From: DATKJY01 sp964540105
GTDB lineage: Bacteria > Zixibacteria > MSB-5A5 > GN15 > FEB-12
Reading direction: 5' to 3'
Assembly (NCBI GenBank): GCA_964540105.1
Contig: CAZILL010000001.1
Location: 620,001-684,000, forward strand
Length of the DNA stretch: 64,000 nucleotides
Below the pieces are notes generated by a model that saw only the letters and a list, made by a program, of their open reading frames with translations, was not told the origin of the DNA and searched no databases. Position 1 is the first letter of the stretch. Every line of letters begins with the position of its first letter. Shown in pieces: positions 60,226-64,000 of the stretch. The translations under genes were made by a program, and so were the position numbers.

Positions 60226-61194
60226 TCAACTTCCGCTGAGAGACCCGGCAGCGAGCAAGGCCTTCCATGCGAAATCAAGGTTGTTCTGATCAAGAGCGCA
60301 CTTTGCGGCGCGCTCGAAAAGTGCCGACGAACTTCTGCTGTCCCGGGAGTGGAGATAAAGCGCCACGCGAAACAGATCAGCATACCTGCCTTTCTGTTCG
60401 AGTAGAGTCAACGAGCCTTCGTCCCCTTCCAGCGCCGTGAAACCGCCGACGAACTGTTCAACCTCAGTGCGGTCGGGAATCCGCTCGGTATTCCCGAGTT
60501 GTCCGAGATTGTTGGCAGTGAGAATTGTCGAGCGACGGATGAACTCAGGGAGCTGATCGTAACCGATCCCAATTGTTTCAACCGGCTTCGTCACTGCGAA
60601 GATCGCTGACCCGCTTGCGCGAGTGTAGTAATCGGCTGAGTTGCGCCCGACCAGATCGATGCTGTCGGGGTCGATGATCCCCTTCTTGAAGATACGCTCA
60701 TCAACGTGGAATTTCACGACCTCACAGATGGCCAGATTCCCCGAACCGTTCTGTTCGCCTAAAGGGATCATCTGGCGAAGCAGACACTCCATCTGGAAGG
60801 GGGACTCCGCTACTCTTGGAGGTTTGACGATGTCGGACGGGATTGGAGTCAGGCCACTCTTCTTGAACTCATCTATGTCGGAGGGATATTCGGTCGAGGC
60901 CAGGCTGACTTGTTGAACCATGCTGTGCGTCACGGCCTGGATCACGCATTCCTTGGTTGCCATGAGGTTTGTGTATGTATCTTTGAGTGTCCCATCGCGC
61001 TGGCGACGCGAGGGAGAAAAGGCAACTATCGGCGGATTGCCGCCGAAGGCATTGAAAAACGAAAAGGGGGACAAGTTACGCAGACCGTCAACGCTCAGAG
61101 TTGATACAAGGGCTATCGGTCGAGGGGCGATGCCGCCCTGCAGGTAGCCGAAAATCTCGCGAACGGTCAGGTTTCTGGGCTCGACGTGGATCAT
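60226..61194 (-). CDS. Flavin-reductase-like FMN-binding protein with helical C-terminal extension
   Basis: A 322-residue protein. Residues 1-205 match the flavin reductase-like (DIM6/NTAB) split-barrel family: LQGGIAPRPIALVSTLSVDGLRNLSPFSFFNAFGGNPPIVAFSPS, and LAICEVVKFHVDERIFKKG...DLVGRNSADYYTRASG. An added ~110-residue, mostly helical tail (RSTILTANNLGQLGNTERIPD...AWKALLAAG) is not part of the core domain. The homologous core is frequently found beside homogentisate dioxygenase and fumarylacetoacetase genes. Its exact reaction in aromatic degradation is not established; it may supply reduced flavin or act as an FMN-dependent reductase. ATG 61194 is preferred over upstream GTGs. Confidence 0.85.
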   Translation of the reverse strand: MIHVEPRNLTVREIFGYLQGGIAPRPIALVSTLSVDGLRNLSPFSFFNAFGGNPPIVAFSPSRRQRDGTLKDTYTNLMATKECVIQAVTHSMVQQVSLASTEYPSDIDEFKKSGLTPIPSDIVKPPRVAESPFQMECLLRQMIPLGEQNGSGNLAICEVVKFHVDERIFKKGIIDPDSIDLVGRNSADYYTRASGSAIFAVTKPVETIGIGYDQLPEFIRRSTILTANNLGQLGNTERIPDRTEVEQFVGGFTALEGDEGSLTLLEQKGRYADLFRVALYLHSRDSRSSSALFERAAKCALDQNNLDFAWKALLAAGSLSGS

Positions 61195-61221
61195 ACTGAA
61201 GGTCACCACGCACTACGGAGG

Positions 61222-62244
61222 CTATACGTTCTTCTTTCGCTTGAGTATGGAGTAGTCCCCGTCCGCTTTGACGATCCGGTTCTTAAGTCGGCCGAGTCCG
61301 GCGATCTCACACTCGATTGTATCGCCGTCCGCAAGCCAGACGGGTGAAAACGGCTCGGCAGATTCTTTGCTTCGTAGCGCCTTGGAGCCGTTCAACTCAA
61401 GATAGCAACCGGTGCCAACTGTGCCGGAGCCGATGATGTCGCCCGGATATAGTTCGACTCCGTACGACGCGCGCTCGATGATTTCGGCGAAGGTCCAGTT
61501 CATGTCCTTGAGGCATCCCACAGAGATGAGCTTCCCGGCGTGGTACGCAGTCATGCGAAGATCATAGGTGTTGCCGAAGGGGGTCTTCGTTCGGGTCGAT
61601 TCAAGTTCATCGGGAGTCACCAGCCAGGGGCCAATGGCCGTGGCGAAATCCTTTCCCTTGGCCGGACCGAGGCTGAGCTTCATTTCATCCATCTGGAGTA
61701 CACGGGCAGAGAGGTCGTTCATAACCATGAAGCCCGCGATGTAGTTGTCGGCGTCGCTTGATCTGATGTTCTTCCCGCGGCGCCCAATCACAATTGCGGC
61801 TTCCAGTTCAAAATCAAGCTGCTGCAGATGGTCACTCTCGACGACCACGTCCCCTTCGCCGATAATCCCATTGTGATTGGTGAAGTAGAAGACGGGAAAC
61901 TGATCGAATTCGGGGATCATCTCCAGGCCACGATTGCGGCGGGCGGTGGCGACATGCTGTCGAAAGGCGTAGGCGTCGCGGCACGAGGTCGGGTGAGGTA
62001 CGGGGGCCAGGAGTCGATAGCCGTTTCGGCTGAGCGTCTTGCCAACCTTACCGGCCAGAAAAGCGTCCTGAACTTTTTCGGCCAGGTCGAACGACTTGCC
62101 CTCGCCTTTGAGAAACTCGGCCATCGTCGTGGGGAGATCGATCCCGATCTTTGAGGCACACGCGCTGAGATCAATGACCTCGTCGTTGATCGACAGGCCG
62201 ACCCGCTCCTGGGCGACCTTGGTGGCGAATGAAACGAGTTTCAT
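61222..62244 (-). CDS. Fumarylacetoacetate hydrolase-family protein
   Basis: A 340-residue FAH-fold hydrolase cleaving, by context, fumarylacetoacetate to fumarate and acetoacetate. An N-terminal small domain is followed by the FAH barrel. Metal ligands are in LDFELEAAIVIGRRG (Glu residues) and VMNDLSARVLQMDE (Asp). Substrate region: RDAYAFRQHVATARRNRGLEMIPEFDQFPVFYFTNHN. The 'PVFYFTNHNGIIGEGD' wording and ~340-residue length are typical of the tyrosine-pathway FAH clade of this size rather than of small FAHD-type decarboxylases. It is 5 nt after the aminotransferase gene and 27 nt before the flavin-reductase-like gene. Confidence 0.9.
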   Translation of the reverse strand: MKLVSFATKVAQERVGLSINDEVIDLSACASKIGIDLPTTMAEFLKGEGKSFDLAEKVQDAFLAGKVGKTLSRNGYRLLAPVPHPTSCRDAYAFRQHVATARRNRGLEMIPEFDQFPVFYFTNHNGIIGEGDVVVESDHLQQLDFELEAAIVIGRRGKNIRSSDADNYIAGFMVMNDLSARVLQMDEMKLSLGPAKGKDFATAIGPWLVTPDELESTRTKTPFGNTYDLRMTAYHAGKLISVGCLKDMNWTFAEIIERASYGVELYPGDIIGSGTVGTGCYLELNGSKALRSKESAEPFSPVWLADGDTIECEIAGLGRLKNRIVKADGDYSILKRKKNV

Positions 62245-62249
62245 ATCCG

Positions 62250-63386
62250 CTATCCTTGCGAATGGCTGGCGAGATTGTGCGGTGATCCCTTGACCAACTG
62301 AGTGTAGACTTCGTCAATGACATCCAGCGCGAACGCAGTCTCTTCCTCAGTGCCGGTATTGATACGGATCCCTTCCGGAATGCCAAAGGTCTTAACGTGA
62401 CGAACGATCAGTCCGCGATCGAGGCAGGCTTGGTTGAATTCGGCCGCGAACTGCTCGGACGGCATGAGCATCAGAAGAAAATTGGCGTCGGTGGCGACGT
62501 ATCTGATACCGAGTTCGGCGAATCGTTTGGTCATGCTCTCCAGCCCTCGTTCATTCAGGGCAACCGTCTTTCGCAGGAACTCATCGTCATCGAGCGCGGC
62601 GCGTGCCGCTTCCTGGGCGAGGAAATTCGGTTCGAAGGGGAGTTTGACTTTGTAGAGCTCCCGTATCAGTCGCTCCTGTCCGATAGCGTATCCGACGCGG
62701 AGACCTGCCAGGCCATAATCTTTGGAAAAGGTCCGGGTCACGAGCAGGTTTTCATAGTCGTATTCGAGGCCGTTGGGGTACTCCGAATTCGACTGAGCGT
62801 AGGTGAAGTACGCTTCGTCAAGAATGACCAGAATCTCATGGGAGATGCGCGCCATGAAGCGCTTGAACTCTTCGGCCGCGAAGATTGTGCCGGTCGGGTT
62901 GTTCGGATTGGCGAGATAGATGACCCTTGTCCGTTCCGTTCTTGCGGCGAGTATTCCTTCGAGATCGTAGTGATAGTTCTTCAGAGGCACAAGGGTGAGG
63001 GTTCGGTCGTGCTTTCGGGCATTCACGTAAATGCCGATGAAGGTGCCGGCAGAAGTCAGGACTTCGTCGCCAACCTCTGAAAAGGTTTTGATGATATACC
63101 CCAGGAGAGCGTCGACGCCGGCGCCACAGATGATCTGCTGCGGCTCTCTGCCGAGCTTCTCTGCAAGCTTCTTCACGAGAAGATATGAACTGGGATCAAC
63201 ATAACGTGATACCTGCTTCAGGGCGTCGCTGACAGCGGCTATGGCTTTCGGCGAGGGACCCAGCGGGTTTTCGTTCGAGGCCAGCTTGACTATTCGCGAC
63301 AGTTTCTTCTCTCGCGCCAGTTCATCGATCGGCTTGCCGGCGACGTACGGCTGAAGGGTCTGAATGTGGCTGGGTACTTTCACCAT
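62250..63386 (-). CDS. HisC-like aminotransferase, probably acting on aromatic amino acids
   Basis: A 378-residue fold type I PLP aminotransferase of the HisC family. Blocks: IVKLASNENPLGPSPKAI, ICGAGVDALLGYIIKTF, RVIYLANPNNPTGTIF, ILDEAYFTYA, and TFSKDYGLAGLRVGYAIGQ with the PLP Lys, and GIRINTGTEEETAFAL near the end. HisC-like enzymes can transaminate histidinol phosphate or tyrosine/phenylalanine. No other his gene is nearby, and the gene sits between homogentisate dioxygenase and fumarylacetoacetase, so tyrosine to 4-hydroxyphenylpyruvate is the likelier reaction here (inference). 39 nt after hmgA. Confidence 0.88.
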   Translation of the reverse strand: MVKVPSHIQTLQPYVAGKPIDELAREKKLSRIVKLASNENPLGPSPKAIAAVSDALKQVSRYVDPSSYLLVKKLAEKLGREPQQIICGAGVDALLGYIIKTFSEVGDEVLTSAGTFIGIYVNARKHDRTLTLVPLKNYHYDLEGILAARTERTRVIYLANPNNPTGTIFAAEEFKRFMARISHEILVILDEAYFTYAQSNSEYPNGLEYDYENLLVTRTFSKDYGLAGLRVGYAIGQERLIRELYKVKLPFEPNFLAQEAARAALDDDEFLRKTVALNERGLESMTKRFAELGIRYVATDANFLLMLMPSEQFAAEFNQACLDRGLIVRHVKTFGIPEGIRINTGTEEETAFALDVIDEVYTQLVKGSPHNLASHSQG

Positions 63387-63425
63387 TGATCCGGCTCCAG
63401 AGGAAAGGGTTTTCGGTTTTGACCG

Positions 63426-64000
63426 TTACAGTTTCGGAAGCCAGGAACGCGAGTAGGCTTCGTCAATGGTTTCTCTCACATTGAGCGTGACTTTCAGCGG
63501 CATGAATGTGTCAATCATGACAGCATATTCCTTCGTCTCAGTGGCGCCGAGTGATGCCTCGGTCTTGCCCGGCTGGGGACCGTGGGGCATCCCCGACGGA
63601 TGAAGAGTAACCGATCCTTCCGTTATCCCGGCGCGCGACATGAAATCTCCCTCAACATAATACAAAACCTCGTCGCTGTCACAATTAGAATGCCAGTATG
63701 GAACCGGAATGGCATTGGGGTCAAAATCGAAGGGGCGAGGCACAAAGTTACAGAGAACAAAGTGCTCGGTCTTGAAGACCAAGTGAATCGGCGGGGGGAG
63801 ATGTAACTTGCCGACCTTCGGATTGTAATCCTTGATATTGAGCGCGTACGGGTAGTGATAACCGTCCCAGCCGACAACATCAAAGGGATGATGGTGCAGC
63901 GTGTATTCGAAATACCGATCTCCACCCTTAAGGATTAGTTTGTACTCCCCGATTTTGTCTATCGGCTCCATGTACTCTGGAATCTTGATGTCACGCTCGC
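63426..64000 (-). CDS. hmgA: Homogentisate 1,2-dioxygenase, C-terminal half (5' end outside window)
   Basis: The frame is open to the window edge (ERDIKIPEY precedes the internal Met at 63971), so the gene continues beyond 64000. About 191 of an expected ~390 residues are present. It opens the ring of homogentisate to maleylacetoacetate. Visible: LHHHPFDVVGWDGYHYPYALNI, PPIHLVFKTEHFVLCNFVPRPFDFDP, the metal region YWHSNCDSDEVLYYVEGDF, and LHPSGMPHGPQPGKTE. The NCDSDE wording is that of the shorter bacterial HmgA group. It leads the tyrosine-degradation operon running to acetoacetyl-CoA synthetase; 4-hydroxyphenylpyruvate dioxygenase is not in the window. Confidence 0.94.
   Translation of the reverse strand, partial: ERDIKIPEYMEPIDKIGEYKLILKGGDRYFEYTLHHHPFDVVGWDGYHYPYALNIKDYNPKVGKLHLPPPIHLVFKTEHFVLCNFVPRPFDFDPNAIPVPYWHSNCDSDEVLYYVEGDFMSRAGITEGSVTLHPSGMPHGPQPGKTEASLGATETKEYAVMIDTFMPLKVTLNVRETIDEAYSRSWLPKL

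Overview
The window is about 55% GC, densely coded, and carries few mobile-element traces. It looks like the chromosome of an uncultivated, aerobic, Gram-negative-type bacterium of the FCB group, most likely candidate phylum Zixibacteria (GN15). That placement is an inference. It rests on a secreted FG-GAP/InlB-repeat protein ending in a CCVG...GNVDG dockerin-like tail, DUF4388 signalling proteins, an alternative complex III next to an A2-type caa3 oxidase, and outer-membrane barrel proteins. No rRNA, tRNA, CRISPR array or transposase was found.

Region 1 (1-20984) is mostly housekeeping: the 3' part of enolase, a MarC-family membrane protein, an FtsB/DivIC-like protein, recO, and glycyl-tRNA synthetase. 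Next come two secreted proteins of unknown function, one apparently a broken remnant, followed by two convergent superoxide dismutases. A selD gene is interrupted by an in-frame TGA that reads best as selenocysteine, and it is followed by a GT-C/TPR membrane protein. Then come a multidomain MshEN/receiver-like/HD/DUF4388 protein, a redox-type ECF sigma factor with its zinc anti-sigma factor, and a pgsA-pgpA-cinA-thpR-recA gene string. A short structured transcript with its own promoter and terminator lies just upstream of pgsA.

Region 2 (20985-28563) holds the FG-GAP protein and the B12-dependent ribonucleotide reductase nrdJ, which has a pair of well-spaced NrdR boxes upstream. A structured intergenic repeat occurs at about 6.8 kb and again at about 24.1 kb.

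Region 3 (28564-44185) is one respiratory supercluster on the + strand: heme O synthase, alternative complex III (actA-F), a small membrane protein, SCO, caa3 oxidase subunits II-I-III-IV, a heme A synthase fused to a second SCO domain, and a DUF420 protein. Together they would move electrons from menaquinol through ACIII cytochromes to the cytochrome c domain of CoxB and on to O2, and supply the heme A and CuA assembly factors.

Region 4 (44217-58278) is a cell-envelope region: a DUF5686-like outer-membrane protein and two secreted amidohydrolases, one a tandem fusion with a degenerate first half. The most striking gene of the window follows, encoding two beta-carbonic anhydrase domains, a coiled coil and an OprP/OprO-type porin in one exported 990-residue chain. 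After it come a CZB-domain chemoreceptor and an unknown membrane protein.

Region 5 (58242-64000, - strand) is an aromatic amino acid (tyrosine) catabolic operon: homogentisate dioxygenase (partial), a HisC-like aminotransferase, a fumarylacetoacetase-family hydrolase, a flavin-reductase-like protein and acetoacetyl-CoA synthetase.
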